NCBI GenBank assembly: GCA_964509335.1
Contig: CAZDXB010000001.1
Coordinates: forward strand, 186,001-250,000
From: CAZDXB01 sp964509335
Lineage (GTDB): Bacteria; Bacteroidota; Ignavibacteria; Kapaibacteriales; UBA2268
Direction: 5' to 3'
Length of the DNA: 64,000 nt
The translations under genes and the position numbers were made by a program. Below, one piece after another: positions 51,224 to 60,348 of this stretch (position 1 is its first letter; every line of letters begins with the position of its first letter). Below the pieces are notes generated by a model, which worked only from the letters and a program-made list of their open reading frames with translations, was not told the DNA's origin and did not search any database.

Positions 51224-51384
51224 AAATTAGCTCCTAGTTTTTGAGCAAGTTCTGAAAAATTCGTTTAAAAGCAAAAAAAATAAATAAATTTGTTTTCAAG
51301 TTTTATCCTAAATATTTGGAAATAATCAAATAAACCGTTATATTTTCTTTTAACTTATTATCGGCAAAAAACGCAAAACCGTTT

Positions 51385-51813
51385 ATGAAAAACATAGTTC
51401 TATTAATACTAATAATCGCTTTAATAGCGAGCTGCGACGACGGCAATTCTACTAAATCTAGCGCTCCGCCCTGCGAGAAAACAATAATTATAAGTTCTAT
51501 GCTATACAAAACCGCGCCAGACGACAGATTTCATTTTGAAGACGTTGAAGTCGTAGGAAACTGCTTAGAAATGACAATCAGTTACGGCGGAGGTTGCGGA
51601 GAAGTAGGATACGAACTTATCGACGCCGGCGTCGTTTATTATAGTATGCCGCCGCAGAGAGAGCTTCGTTTGTCGTTCAAGGACGAAGACCTTTGCGAAG
51701 CTTTAATCAGGAAAACGATTTCGTTTGACTTGCGTCCAATAACTCTTTCAAATACAAACGAAATCATTCTTAGACTGAACGATTGGGAAGATACTTTGAT
51801 TTATCGGTATTAA
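51385..51813 (+). CDS. Small lipoprotein of unknown function
   Basis: 142 aa. Signal segment and lipobox (LLILIIALIASC, Cys17, then DDGNSTKSSAPPC). The rest is a small beta-rich domain with two more Cys near GGGCGEVGYEL and LCEALIRK; the pairing LEMTISYGGGCGE and LRLSFKDEDLCEALI may form a disulfide. I recognise no family. It stands alone between Hrb (divergent) and a TPR gene. Confidence 0.6.
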   Translation: MKNIVLLILIIALIASCDDGNSTKSSAPPCEKTIIISSMLYKTAPDDRFHFEDVEVVGNCLEMTISYGGGCGEVGYELIDAGVVYYSMPPQRELRLSFKDEDLCEALIRKTISFDLRPITLSNTNEIILRLNDWEDTLIYRY

Positions 51814-52070
51814 GTCATTGATTGTCCCTTAAGGAAGACATCCAAAAAGTTAGATAACCAAGTATTTCATAAACTCAAATTTTCTCAAGATTTTACAAAG
51901 CTTGAAAAGCTCTTTGTTAATTATTCTTGATAGGCTTGAGTTAACGCCATAAAATAAAGTATTAGAAATTTACGTATATAGCTAACATAAAATTTGTTGA
52001 TAATATTGTCTTGGTTATTTAAAATCTATATTGTAAAATCGCGTAGAAATACTAATAAAGGAAATAGATT
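51814..52070 (+). other. Gap before the TPR gene, no gene seen
   Basis: About 257 bp, AT-rich. Holds an imperfect hairpin around CAAAGCTTGAAAAGCTCTTTG (about 51896) and the ribosome binding site AAAGGAAATA before 52071. No convincing promoter or RNA gene. Confidence 0.3.
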
Positions 52071-53507
52071 ATGAGTTTCGCTGAATTCGATAGATACGAC
52101 GACCCAAGAGACAAGGATATGGAAGCGAAGATTCGCCGCTATAAAAAGGTCATCAAAAGAAAACGATTCGATAGCGACTTCGATTCCGGTAAAGAAGAAT
52201 TCCCAACGCTCGAAACGATTGAGGAAATTGTGTTGTATTGCTTAGAGAACGGGAAATTCAGAGACGCGAAAGACTTCTGTTTGCTCTGGACGGAAATTTC
52301 CCCAATGTCCAGCGAAGCTTGGCAAAAGCTCGGCATAATACACAATAACTTAAACTTGCACAGGAGAGCGTTAGAGTCGTTAAACAAAGCCTTATCGATT
52401 AATCCTTACGACAGCGAATCTCTCGCTAACAAAGCCTTAGCCCTCGACAATATGGGCTTTTACTCCGAAGCGCTGGAAATTATTAACGAAGCTCTTAACT
52501 TAGACCCAACAAACGAGGAAGTTTTGCTTTTCAAAAGCTATATACTCGAATCGAACAAATATTACGACGACGCTATCGAAATCCTAAATTACTTGAAAGA
52601 CATTGAAAGCTTCAAAAAAGACGCGTTCATCGAACTAGCTATCTGCTATCAAAAGCTTAGGAAATTCGATAAAGCTATTCGATACTTTAACTTGGCTATA
52701 GACGAAGACCCGTTCGACTACGAATTGTGGCAGAATCGCGGCGTGGCGCATCATCAAAAACAACAACTTTTCAAAGCGATTGAATGTTTCGATATGGCTT
52801 TGGCGATAAAAGAAGACTTTCATTTGGCTTGGTACGGCAAAGGCAACGCTCAAGTCGCCTTAGGCAAATTAGAAGACGCTTTGGAATGCTACAAATCCGC
52901 CTTAAAAAACAAACCGAACGATGTTGACACTTTATACAACATCGCTTGCGTTTACGCCGACCTATCGCGATATATGCAAGCGATAGCGTTCTATACGCAC
53001 GCTATTAATTTAGACCCAGAATTCGAAGAAGCGTATTTTGGCAGAGCAATTTGTTTTGACGCGCTCGAAAAATTCGAAGAAGCTTTGAATGATTATGAAA
53101 AATGCATCGAATTCGATAAAAACAACTTCGACGCTTGGTACGCCAAAGCGGATTTATTATATAATATGAACAAAACCAGAGAATCGCTGGAGTCCTATAG
53201 AAAAGTACTCGAAATAACGCCGGAAGATTTTGAGTGCTGGTTGGATTACGGCAAAACCCTTTTCGAACTTAGTTTGAACGACGACGCCCTTCACGCTCTG
53301 AAAATTGCCAGAGAGCTTGCTCCGGACTGGGAAGAAACCCACTACGAACTAGCCAAAGCCTTCGCCGCCGGCAATAATCTTAATAAAACCGTTGAGAATA
53401 TCAAAAACGCCGTTTTGCTAAATCCTTCGCTTAAAAATAAAATAAGCGAAGACTTCTCCGGTCTTCTCAGCGAGAAAGACCTTTCTTCTATTCTCAATTC
53501 CTTTTAA
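52071..53507 (+). CDS. Cytoplasmic TPR-repeat protein
   Basis: 478 aa, no signal peptide. A charged start (about 1-45) is followed by about eleven tandem TPR units from residue 80 to 470; examples are ALSINPYDSESLANKALALD, ALNLDPTNEEVLLFKSYILE, AIDEDPFDYELWQNRGVAHH, AINLDPEFEEAYFGRAICFD, YRKVLEITPEDFECWLDYGK. TPR arrays are scaffolds for protein partners; no catalytic part is present. Similar stand-alone TPR proteins are frequent in Bacteroidota. AAAGGAAATAGATT precedes the ATG. Confidence 0.85.
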   Translation: MSFAEFDRYDDPRDKDMEAKIRRYKKVIKRKRFDSDFDSGKEEFPTLETIEEIVLYCLENGKFRDAKDFCLLWTEISPMSSEAWQKLGIIHNNLNLHRRALESLNKALSINPYDSESLANKALALDNMGFYSEALEIINEALNLDPTNEEVLLFKSYILESNKYYDDAIEILNYLKDIESFKKDAFIELAICYQKLRKFDKAIRYFNLAIDEDPFDYELWQNRGVAHHQKQQLFKAIECFDMALAIKEDFHLAWYGKGNAQVALGKLEDALECYKSALKNKPNDVDTLYNIACVYADLSRYMQAIAFYTHAINLDPEFEEAYFGRAICFDALEKFEEALNDYEKCIEFDKNNFDAWYAKADLLYNMNKTRESLESYRKVLEITPEDFECWLDYGKTLFELSLNDDALHALKIARELAPDWEETHYELAKAFAAGNNLNKTVENIKNAVLLNPSLKNKISEDFSGLLSEKDLSSILNSF

Positions 53508-53574
53508 AAATATATTTTAGCCGTTCCTAATAAAATTAAATTTATTTAATTTTAATTTTTTTTCTTATTTTTAT

Positions 53575-53584
53575 GAAACGTTTC
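53575..53584. promoter_or_regulatory. Palindrome GAAACGTTTC, possible operator
   Basis: A perfect 10-bp palindrome (extended, TGAAACGTTTCG) stands 78 nt before the mini-lipoprotein start, resembling LacI/CcpA-type operators. One copy only; no matching regulator gene in the window. Confidence 0.2.
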
Positions 53585-53661
53585 GACGTTTTTTGTTTTA
53601 TAGTATTTACGATGAAAACAAAAGACGAAAAGATTTTAATTTTAATAAAGGGAGAATAGCT

Positions 53662-53848
53662 ATGAAAAAGCTTTTATTTGTACTCATTCCCAGTATCATA
53701 GTCGCTCTGCTCGTAGTTTACTCTTGCAAAGAAAACGTAAACGAGCCTAAAGATAGCTAATCGCGCCGATTACGACAGCATAATTGAAGAGATAGAATTG
53801 CCAAACTGCAACAAAAAAACCGTCGTGATTAAATTAGACAAGAAGTAA
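53662..53848 (+). pseudogene. Small lipoprotein with an apparent frameshift
   Basis: ATG at 53662 with a strong GGGAGAATAGCT before it. The intact frame ends at 53760 (32 aa; signal LLFVLIPSIIVALLVVYSC, Cys22, KENVNEPKDS). Removing one base in the AAA near 53749-53751 opens a second frame, IANRADYDSIIEEIELPNCN then KKTVVIKLDKK, to TAA at 53846-53848, a natural-looking acidic tail with one Cys (about 60 aa). Either the gene is broken by one extra A, or the 32-aa peptide is the real product and the tail is coincidence. A strong terminator follows. Confidence 0.5.
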
Positions 53849-53870
53849 CTGAAACTTTAACTTGTTGTGG

Positions 53871-53909
53871 AAGCGGGGTCGTTTTTCGGAGTGGCTCCGC
53901 TTTTTTATT
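53871..53909 (+). terminator. Intrinsic terminator after the mini-lipoprotein
   Basis: AAGCGGGG (53871-53878) pairs with CTCCGCTT (53895-53902), one G-U pair, followed by TTTTATTATTA. Placed 22 nt after the second stop codon. Confidence 0.7.
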
Positions 53910-54012
53910 ATTATCGTTTTTATCGGCATTTATTGCCGATTTCTTATATTTGGAAATAGAAAAGCTAAGGTTTCGTTATATATAGTTATTCGCAAATAAA
54001 AACGGGAAAAGT

Positions 54013-55146
54013 ATGAGAATTTCAGTTTTAATCATAGTATCGCTTTTTCTCGGTTTCGCTAACACAATAGCGTCTCCCGTCATAGAAGCGGACACTTTAG
54101 ACCCCGAGGTCAGAAAAGCGGATTCGCTCGCCAGAGCGGGCGTTAAGCTAGTGGACAAAAAGGAATACGAAAAAGCTATAGAAATCTTCAACAAAGCTAT
54201 CGAATTAGAACCTGGCAACCCTAAATATAAATATGAAAAAGGATTAGCTTATTATCAAACGCGTAAATTCGATTCGACTATCTCAATACTTTCGTCCTTA
54301 AAAGACGAAGAAGAAATTTTGTCGGACCATTTTTTCGTTTTATTGGCTAATAGTTACGATTATAAAGAACAATACAAAAAAGCCGTTGAGATATACGAGG
54401 AAGGCTTGGAAATATTCCCAAATTCCGGAGAGCTATATATGGAATACGGAGTTCATTACTTCCAAGCGAAAAAAGACCGCAAAAGAGCGGTAAAAGTATG
54501 GGAAGCTGGAATCAAAGCCGACCCCGATTACCCCAAATGCTATTACGCTTTAGCTAGGCATTTCATTTTTACCGACGAATTAATCTGGGCGGTTATCTAC
54601 GGAGAAATCTTTTTAAATATTTCCGATAATACTTCTTTGCTCAACGACGCCAGCTTTCTTCTAAACAACGCGTATCTTGAAGCGTTTTACAAAGTGCAGG
54701 ATACGACTACGGGCGCGACTGATGTTGACTTCACTTCCGTAAGATATAGAGGTAAAAACCTAAAAGAAAGCGATTTTTTAGCCTTTCCTTTTGTCTATCA
54801 AAAAATAATGGAAAGAGCCGCCGAGGGTTTATTGCCTCCTGAAAAAACGGATTTTAAAATCGAGGATTTTTATAAAATCAGAAAGAAATTTATAGAAATT
54901 TGGTACAAAGAAGAGTGGAACAAACGCTACTCCAACGCGCTTTTCGACTTGCATAAAAAAATGATAGACGACGGTCACTTCGAAGCCTATTCTTATTGGC
55001 TTCTGAACGCCGCCAGAGAAAAAGAAGCGGAAGCTTGGCTTAATAAAGGAAACAACAAACAAAAAATCAGCGATTTTGGAAGGTGGATGACCAAAAACCA
55101 ATTAAAACTGCACAAGGGCAATTATATCGCCCGATTTAAGTACTAA
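54013..55146 (+). CDS. Secreted TPR-repeat protein
   Basis: 377 aa. Signal peptide (ISVLIIVSLFLGFANTIA), TPR units at about 35-200 (AGVKLVDKKEYEKAIEIFNK, AIELEPGNPKYKYEKGLAYY, VEIYEEGLEIFPNSGELYME), then a C-terminal domain (DFLAFPFVYQKIMERAAEGL, EIWYKEEWNKRYSNALFDL) like that in the tetratricopeptide proteins of Bacteroidota with unknown function. The stop overlaps that of the next, convergent gene by 4 nt. GGGAAAAGT precedes the ATG. Confidence 0.78.
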   Translation: MRISVLIIVSLFLGFANTIASPVIEADTLDPEVRKADSLARAGVKLVDKKEYEKAIEIFNKAIELEPGNPKYKYEKGLAYYQTRKFDSTISILSSLKDEEEILSDHFFVLLANSYDYKEQYKKAVEIYEEGLEIFPNSGELYMEYGVHYFQAKKDRKRAVKVWEAGIKADPDYPKCYYALARHFIFTDELIWAVIYGEIFLNISDNTSLLNDASFLLNNAYLEAFYKVQDTTTGATDVDFTSVRYRGKNLKESDFLAFPFVYQKIMERAAEGLLPPEKTDFKIEDFYKIRKKFIEIWYKEEWNKRYSNALFDLHKKMIDDGHFEAYSYWLLNAAREKEAEAWLNKGNNKQKISDFGRWMTKNQLKLHKGNYIARFKY

Positions 55147-56342
55147 AAGGAAAAAACGACGTTCATTCGCATTCTTAAATCGCGGCTAATTTCATCGTTT
55201 CTCAATAGATAATTGAAATAACTTGCGTCAGTTTGGAATTTTATTTTATTTTCGTAAATAAAATAGGTATAGCCAAGGGCGTATTCGTAAATTCCTTTGA
55301 ATCCTTCATAAGCTTGAATATCTTCGTCCGGCGATAGACGCGAAATCCTTAACGCTAAAGCGGATTTTTCTCCCAACATTCGAGAAATTTGAAAAGACCA
55401 TCCATCGCCGGCGTAAACGTAACGAGTTTCATTTTCGAAGTTTTCTGTAATAGGCTCGTCGGCTTCTCTTTGATAATACTCCCCCATCGCCGCCAAGCCT
55501 TTGTATTTAAAAAGAAAGTCAGCGAGGAATGTCGTCTGATTTCTAGCTTCGTATAATTCGTTGCCTCTGGTTCCCATTTCTCTATGGCAGTTATCGTTAT
55601 AGTTATAATTTGCTCCGACGACTAATTTAGGTTTTTTTTCAAATTCTCTGTCCATCTCAAATCTTTCCCCGTCGTTTGCAAATTTTCCAAACGGGTAAAT
55701 CTCAATCCTACCGGAATAATTATACCCCTTATCTGTGAACGACTCCCAATTTTTCCCTTCGCCGTGAGTTAAGGAAATCGCCTCTTTAACCGTGAAATCC
55801 GATATACTCCATTCGTTTATTAATTGCGCGCCAATATCTCGATATAAAGTAAAACTTTCTTCGGCTATTGAGCGCTCCAAAAAATTCAAATCCTGAAACG
55901 ACATCATTCTCGAAAGACATCCGTAAATTTTGCCTTGACCGAACCATAGCCAAAAACCGTCGGCGAATTCCCACTGAATCCAGGCGTCCATCACGGAGCT
56001 GGGATTGTCCGTTTCGGGATTTCTGCTAGACTTCATATCCTCGTTGCTTAAGCCCAACTGAAGGTAGTAAGTCAATGAAGAATTAATTAGCCATCCGCTA
56101 AACTTGAGCCTAACTCTACGCAAATAAGATTCCGCGTAAACGTCGTTGCATTTGGGACATTTTTCCAAATCCGCTTTTAACTCGGTTCTTGGTTGGACTA
56201 CCATCCCAAGCTCAACATACATAGAACTATCGTTGGCTATAAAGTTTATACCGTCGCTCAGGGAAACATTCATTTTCGCTTTGGAAACGACAAAGGCGAA
56301 CATCATAATCATCAGGAATAACAAGAACTTAAAAACTCTCAT
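55143..56342 (-). CDS. Outer-membrane porin, phosphate-selective porin O/P family-like
   Basis: 399 aa. Signal peptide (FLLFLMIMMFAFVVSKA), then alternating beta-strand patterns: MYVELGMVVQPRTELKADLE, AESYLRRVRLKFSGWLINSS, TYYLQLGLSNEDMKSS, AWIQWEFADGFWLWFGQGKI, GRIEIYPFGKFANDGERF, KLVVGANYNYNDNCHREMGT, ending with ALGYTYFIYENKIKFQTDAS and a C-terminal Phe. This matches OprO/OprP-type 16-strand porins. A CPKC motif near residue 61 is unusual. Substrate unknown. Confidence 0.75.
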   Translation of the reverse strand: MRVFKFLLFLMIMMFAFVVSKAKMNVSLSDGINFIANDSSMYVELGMVVQPRTELKADLEKCPKCNDVYAESYLRRVRLKFSGWLINSSLTYYLQLGLSNEDMKSSRNPETDNPSSVMDAWIQWEFADGFWLWFGQGKIYGCLSRMMSFQDLNFLERSIAEESFTLYRDIGAQLINEWSISDFTVKEAISLTHGEGKNWESFTDKGYNYSGRIEIYPFGKFANDGERFEMDREFEKKPKLVVGANYNYNDNCHREMGTRGNELYEARNQTTFLADFLFKYKGLAAMGEYYQREADEPITENFENETRYVYAGDGWSFQISRMLGEKSALALRISRLSPDEDIQAYEGFKGIYEYALGYTYFIYENKIKFQTDASYFNYLLRNDEISRDLRMRMNVVFSF

Positions 56343-56428
56343 TCAATCCTCAATTTTAAAATAACACAAGCTAGTCGCCTCTCGATTATCAAGGTGTCCT
56401 TTTGTTCCGCTTAAGCGAAAATCGTTAT

Positions 56429-57418
56429 CTAGTCTTCCTGAATGGGTATATATTTGTGTCTGCGTAAAAGCTGTCTTACGCCAATGTTGTTTGAATATAC
56501 GGATTCTTTAAGCAAAGAACTATCGCGATACTCCCTTTTCCAAGCCCCTATAAGAAATTCGCCTTCGCCGTACTTTTCGACTTCAAGTATCAATCCGTCG
56601 TCCCTGTATTTAAGCAAATACATCTCCACCATAACGTTGTCGTCGTCGAAAACCTTTTCCTCGTGCATATTTCCATATTCATCGTAATTGTATGTGTTTT
56701 TTTGAATTAACTCGCCATCGCCTTCGTAATACGCCCTCTCAATTAGCCTGTTTTGGTCGTCGTATCTCCAAATAGTTTTTGTCTCCGGGTCTCCGCCGTA
56801 ATAAAAAGTCGAGTCAATTTTCAAACCTTCGTCGTTGTAATTGCAAATAAATTTTGTAATTATTTCTCCATCGACGTCGGTTTCTACGCAAGAAATCTCC
56901 AAGTTGTTCTCGTCGAACTCATAGGTTTTAATAAAATCGACTTCTTCGTAATCGTATCTAGTCCATTTAATCCTATTAAAATTGCCGTCGTATTCGTAAA
57001 CGTCCTTTGCGAAATACTCGCCCTCGTCGTAAAACTTCCTTTCAATTAAGCTACCGTTTCCGTCGTATTTGAATCTTTTTTGAATCTCAATTTCGTAATC
57101 GTCGTCATAATTTGTTATTTGCACGGTGTCGCCGGCTTCGTTGTATTCGTAAACGGTCTTGCCTTCGAATTCGTCTTCGTCAAAATATCTTCTTTCGGTT
57201 ACGCGCATACCGTCGTCGTATTCAACGTACTTTATAGTGTCGCCGACTCTTTCCGGGGCGCCGTAAATAAAATCGTATTCGAGAATAAAGTAATTAGATA
57301 CGGCTTCCCGCTCCCTGAACTCCATCTGGCTAGCGTTTATTTCGTCAAAATACTTCTGAGCTGAAACGCAACCGAACGACAATACAAACAATACCGCGAG
57401 AATTATTTTACCTTTCAT
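56429..57418 (-). CDS. Secreted RHS/YD-like repeat protein
   Basis: 329 aa. The frame is open to 57628, but GGAGG 8-9 nt before the ATG at 57418, with a signal peptide from there (IILAVLFVLSFGCVSA), fixes the start; the longer frame also crosses into the divergent gene. The body holds about ten repeats of 20-23 residues, each with a tyrosine-rich YEYNEAGDTVQITNYDDD or YDGNGSLIERKFYDEGEYFA pattern, a short YD/RHS-like or MORN-like repeat. Such repeats bind sugars or form surface shells in other bacteria. No C-terminal toxin or sorting domain. Role unknown. Confidence 0.7.
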   Translation of the reverse strand: MKGKIILAVLFVLSFGCVSAQKYFDEINASQMEFREREAVSNYFILEYDFIYGAPERVGDTIKYVEYDDGMRVTERRYFDEDEFEGKTVYEYNEAGDTVQITNYDDDYEIEIQKRFKYDGNGSLIERKFYDEGEYFAKDVYEYDGNFNRIKWTRYDYEEVDFIKTYEFDENNLEISCVETDVDGEIITKFICNYNDEGLKIDSTFYYGGDPETKTIWRYDDQNRLIERAYYEGDGELIQKNTYNYDEYGNMHEEKVFDDDNVMVEMYLLKYRDDGLILEVEKYGEGEFLIGAWKREYRDSSLLKESVYSNNIGVRQLLRRHKYIPIQED

Positions 57419-57521
57419 AAAAATAACCTCCAAATTTTTCACTAAATTTGAAAATAAATTAAGAATTTTTTTTATGACAAAAAAGCTGAAACGAAGTTTA
57501 TTTGAATATTTAAGGTAATAT

Positions 57522-58754
57522 ATGAAATTCGCGTCCCGCGTAGCTTTAAGATATATATTTTCAAGAAAGAATTTTAGCTTTATAACGGTTATAGCTTTAA
57601 TCTCCCTAATCGGAATATCCGTAGGCATAGCGGCTTTAATAGCCGTTCTTTCAATTTTTAACGGATTTAGAGAATTTACCGAGGAACAGCTTCTCGGCTA
57701 CGACCCCCATATAAAAATCGAGGCTAAGAAAGGCGCGTGGCTAAACAAAGACGACTCGATTTTCAATTTCGTAAATAAACTAGAGGAAGTAGATAAAGCG
57801 ACGCCGGTTATCGAAGGCAGGACAATAGGAATAGCCGGCTCTAATATGCAAGTCTTCACCTTTAAAGCTAGCGATTCGGGTAAGTTTTTAAACCAAAAAA
57901 ATCTAGAAAACTCTGTAGTAATGGGAAGTTTCTATATCGAAAAAATAAAGGGTCTCCCCTGCGTCGTCTTAGGAGCGGGAATATCCGACCGTTTGAAAGC
58001 CGCGTCGGGAGACACGATTTCGTTGACTTCCCCGAAAAACATCGAAAAGTCCATCAAGGCATTCGCTCCAAAAGCTCCGATTCAAGCTTTGGTCGCCGGC
58101 GTCGTCCAAACAAATAATAGAGAATTGGACAATTCCATAGTATTTGGGAGCAAAAAAATCGCTCAATCGCTTTTTTCTCCGCCCGAAAATTCTATCACGG
58201 CATTAGATATTAAACTGAAATCAATAAACAAAGTCGACGAGGTTAAAGCCGCGCTTTATCAAAAAATCCCGGAAAGTGCAGTAGCGACAACTTGGCGGGA
58301 TTTACACAAAGAGCTATTCAAAATAATGAACTTCGAAAGAACTTTGACTTTTATCGTTTTGGCGTTGATAATAGTCATAGCCGCGTTTAACGCTTTGGCG
58401 TCCTTATCTATGACTGTAGTTGAAAAAAGAAGCGACATAGGCGTTCTTAGGTCGCTAGGAGCTTCCCAAAAAGACATTAGCCGCATCTTTCGTTTGCAAG
58501 GACTAATTATTGGCGTTTTTAGCTCAATCCTCGGCTCTATCTTAGGATTAGGCTTTTGCTGGGGACAAAGTAAATTTGGATGGTTTAAAATGGATAGCGC
58601 CAATTTCTTAATAGAAAATATACCCGTCTCGGTTAATTATATCGACGTAATGCTTGTGGTGGCGGTCGCTCTTATTCTCTCCTATTTAGCGTCGATTTAT
58701 CCCGCTAAAAGAGCGTCCGAAACGTTGATTTCGGAAGCTATACGCTCGGAGTAA
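57522..58754 (+). CDS. LolC/LolE-like lipoprotein-releasing ABC permease
   Basis: 410 aa. First membrane helix near residue 25 (FITVIALISLIGISVGIAAL), a large periplasmic MacB-like domain (about 45-265), then three C-terminal helices (LTFIVLALIIVIAAFNALAS, GLIIGVFSSILGSILGLGFC, YIDVMLVVAVALILSYLASI) and the FtsX-fold ends (VVEKRSDIGVLRSLGASQKD, YPAKRASETLISEAIRSE). It would release outer-membrane lipoproteins with a LolD ATPase, which is not next to it. Divergent from the repeat-protein gene. Confidence 0.88.
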   Translation: MKFASRVALRYIFSRKNFSFITVIALISLIGISVGIAALIAVLSIFNGFREFTEEQLLGYDPHIKIEAKKGAWLNKDDSIFNFVNKLEEVDKATPVIEGRTIGIAGSNMQVFTFKASDSGKFLNQKNLENSVVMGSFYIEKIKGLPCVVLGAGISDRLKAASGDTISLTSPKNIEKSIKAFAPKAPIQALVAGVVQTNNRELDNSIVFGSKKIAQSLFSPPENSITALDIKLKSINKVDEVKAALYQKIPESAVATTWRDLHKELFKIMNFERTLTFIVLALIIVIAAFNALASLSMTVVEKRSDIGVLRSLGASQKDISRIFRLQGLIIGVFSSILGSILGLGFCWGQSKFGWFKMDSANFLIENIPVSVNYIDVMLVVAVALILSYLASIYPAKRASETLISEAIRSE

Positions 58755-58781
58755 TTTTTTTATAGGAAAAGTAAAGACAAT

Positions 58782-60119
58782 CTAAAAGGTTTCAGCTATA
58801 TTCTTCAATATCTCTTGGGCGCACTTAATTTTGCTCATCGGGTCGAAGGACTTTTGAGCGCCGTTTCGGTTTAGAATTGTGATTGTGTTTTCGTCTCCGC
58901 CGAATCCGCTTCTGGGCTTGTTCGCGTAGTTCACGATTATGATATTGCAATTCTTTGTCTTCAGCTTCTTCCAGCCGGATATTATAGCGTCTTCGGTTTC
59001 GAGAGCGAAGCCTACCAAAACCTGCCCGGGCTTTTTTCGCGAGCCGAGTTCGTATAATATATCGTCGGTCGCTTTCAAGTCTAATTTCATCGAATCGCCG
59101 GCTTCGTCTTTTTTGATTTTTCCCTTTTTTGCGGCGGCGGGGGCGTAATCGGCTACCGCGGCGGCTAAAATGGCTATGTCCGAATCCTCGTATTCTCGTA
59201 GCGTCTTTTTCTTCATTTGCGCGGCGGATTCTACGTCGATTCTTTCCACTCCCGCCGGAGTTTGCAATGAGACGGGGCCGGAAACAAGGGTTACTTTGGC
59301 TCCGGCTTTTCTAGCTACCGCCGCCAAGGCGTAGCCCATCTTTCCGGACGAGTAGTTGCCGATATATCTCACGTCGTCGATTTTCTCTCGTGTCGGTCCG
59401 GCTGTAATCAATACTTTCTTATCATTAAAGAAATCGCCGTAGTCTGGCGTAGGGTCGTCGTTGTTTTCTATCGTAGCGGATTCTTTCTTTACCGTTTGCG
59501 AATCGTTTTTCGACTTGGAAATTGTCTTCGCTTTTGTTTGTTTAGCTGAATATCTATTCTTTTCGTCGCTTTTTAGCGTCGATTCAAGATTTTTCATAAG
59601 AACGTCAATCTCTGGCAGTCTTCCGGGACCTTCGAGTCCGCTGGCGAGTTCGCCGCTTTCGGGCGGTATAATAATAACGCCGTCGTTTTTCAGCGTTTCG
59701 ACGTTCCTTTGCGTCGCCGGATTGAGCCACATATGCGAATCCATCGAGGGAGCGATAATAAGCGGCTTTTCGGGCGGCAGAGCTAAAGCGACGGCTGTTA
59801 GAGCGGTGTCGCACAGCCCGCTCGCTATTCTCGCCAAAGTCGCCGCCGTGCAAGGCGCGATAAACATCGCGTCGCACTGCTCCGCTAGTTGAATATGCCA
59901 AGCGCCTTCTTTCTGAGCGGTTTCGTCGAACATTTCTACCGCGACGGGATTCCGCGTTAAATTGGATAAAACATCCTCGGTAACGAAACGCTTGGCGGAG
60001 GGCGTCATAACGGCTTTGACTTCGGCGCCGGCTTTCGCGAGTTCTCTTATCAGCAAAGGCGTTTTGTAAGCGGCAATCGAGCCGGTAACGCCGATTAATA
60101 TCTTCTTTCCTTTGAACAT
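58782..60119 (-). CDS. coaBC: Bifunctional CoA biosynthesis protein CoaBC
   Basis: 445 aa from the ATG at 60119 (MFKGKKILIGVTGSIAAYKT); the upstream TTG at 60131 is less likely because the family starts here. CoaC (phosphopantothenoylcysteine decarboxylase) in the first half: HIQLAEQCDAMFIAPCTAAT with the FMN/active-site region and PSMDSHMWLNPATQRN. CoaB (phosphopantothenate-cysteine ligase) in the second: VLITAGPTREKIDDVRYIGN, SGKMGYALAAVARKAGAKVT, VGFALETED, FGGDENTITIL. Together they make 4'-phosphopantetheine from phosphopantothenate, cysteine and CTP. A polar lysine/serine-rich insertion (about 190-240) between the halves is unusual. Confidence 0.94.
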   Translation of the reverse strand: MFKGKKILIGVTGSIAAYKTPLLIRELAKAGAEVKAVMTPSAKRFVTEDVLSNLTRNPVAVEMFDETAQKEGAWHIQLAEQCDAMFIAPCTAATLARIASGLCDTALTAVALALPPEKPLIIAPSMDSHMWLNPATQRNVETLKNDGVIIIPPESGELASGLEGPGRLPEIDVLMKNLESTLKSDEKNRYSAKQTKAKTISKSKNDSQTVKKESATIENNDDPTPDYGDFFNDKKVLITAGPTREKIDDVRYIGNYSSGKMGYALAAVARKAGAKVTLVSGPVSLQTPAGVERIDVESAAQMKKKTLREYEDSDIAILAAAVADYAPAAAKKGKIKKDEAGDSMKLDLKATDDILYELGSRKKPGQVLVGFALETEDAIISGWKKLKTKNCNIIIVNYANKPRSGFGGDENTITILNRNGAQKSFDPMSKIKCAQEILKNIAETF

Positions 60120-60348
60120 CTCGCTCTTCAATTATTATTTCAAACGCGTAATCTAATTGACGTAATATAATCAATTTTGGTTTCGGAAGCTTAAAATTTC
60201 CAAAGTTATTTAATAATTAAAAGCTTAGGGGAATAAGTTATAGCGCGATTATTATGAATACTCGGCAAGTAAGTTAATAATCAAATATTACTACTTCCCC
60301 TTTTTTCCTTAAATTTGCGTTCAAAGTAAATCAAAGAAACTAGATAAT

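Noticed and set aside
57419..57628. Extension of the repeat-protein gene to 57628
   Set aside because: It would overlap the divergent LolC/E gene, has no signal peptide, and a GGAGG site marks the ATG at 57418.
59605..60174. 189-codon minus-strand frame over coaBC
   Set aside because: Arginine/serine-rich shadow of coaBC with no ribosome binding site or family.
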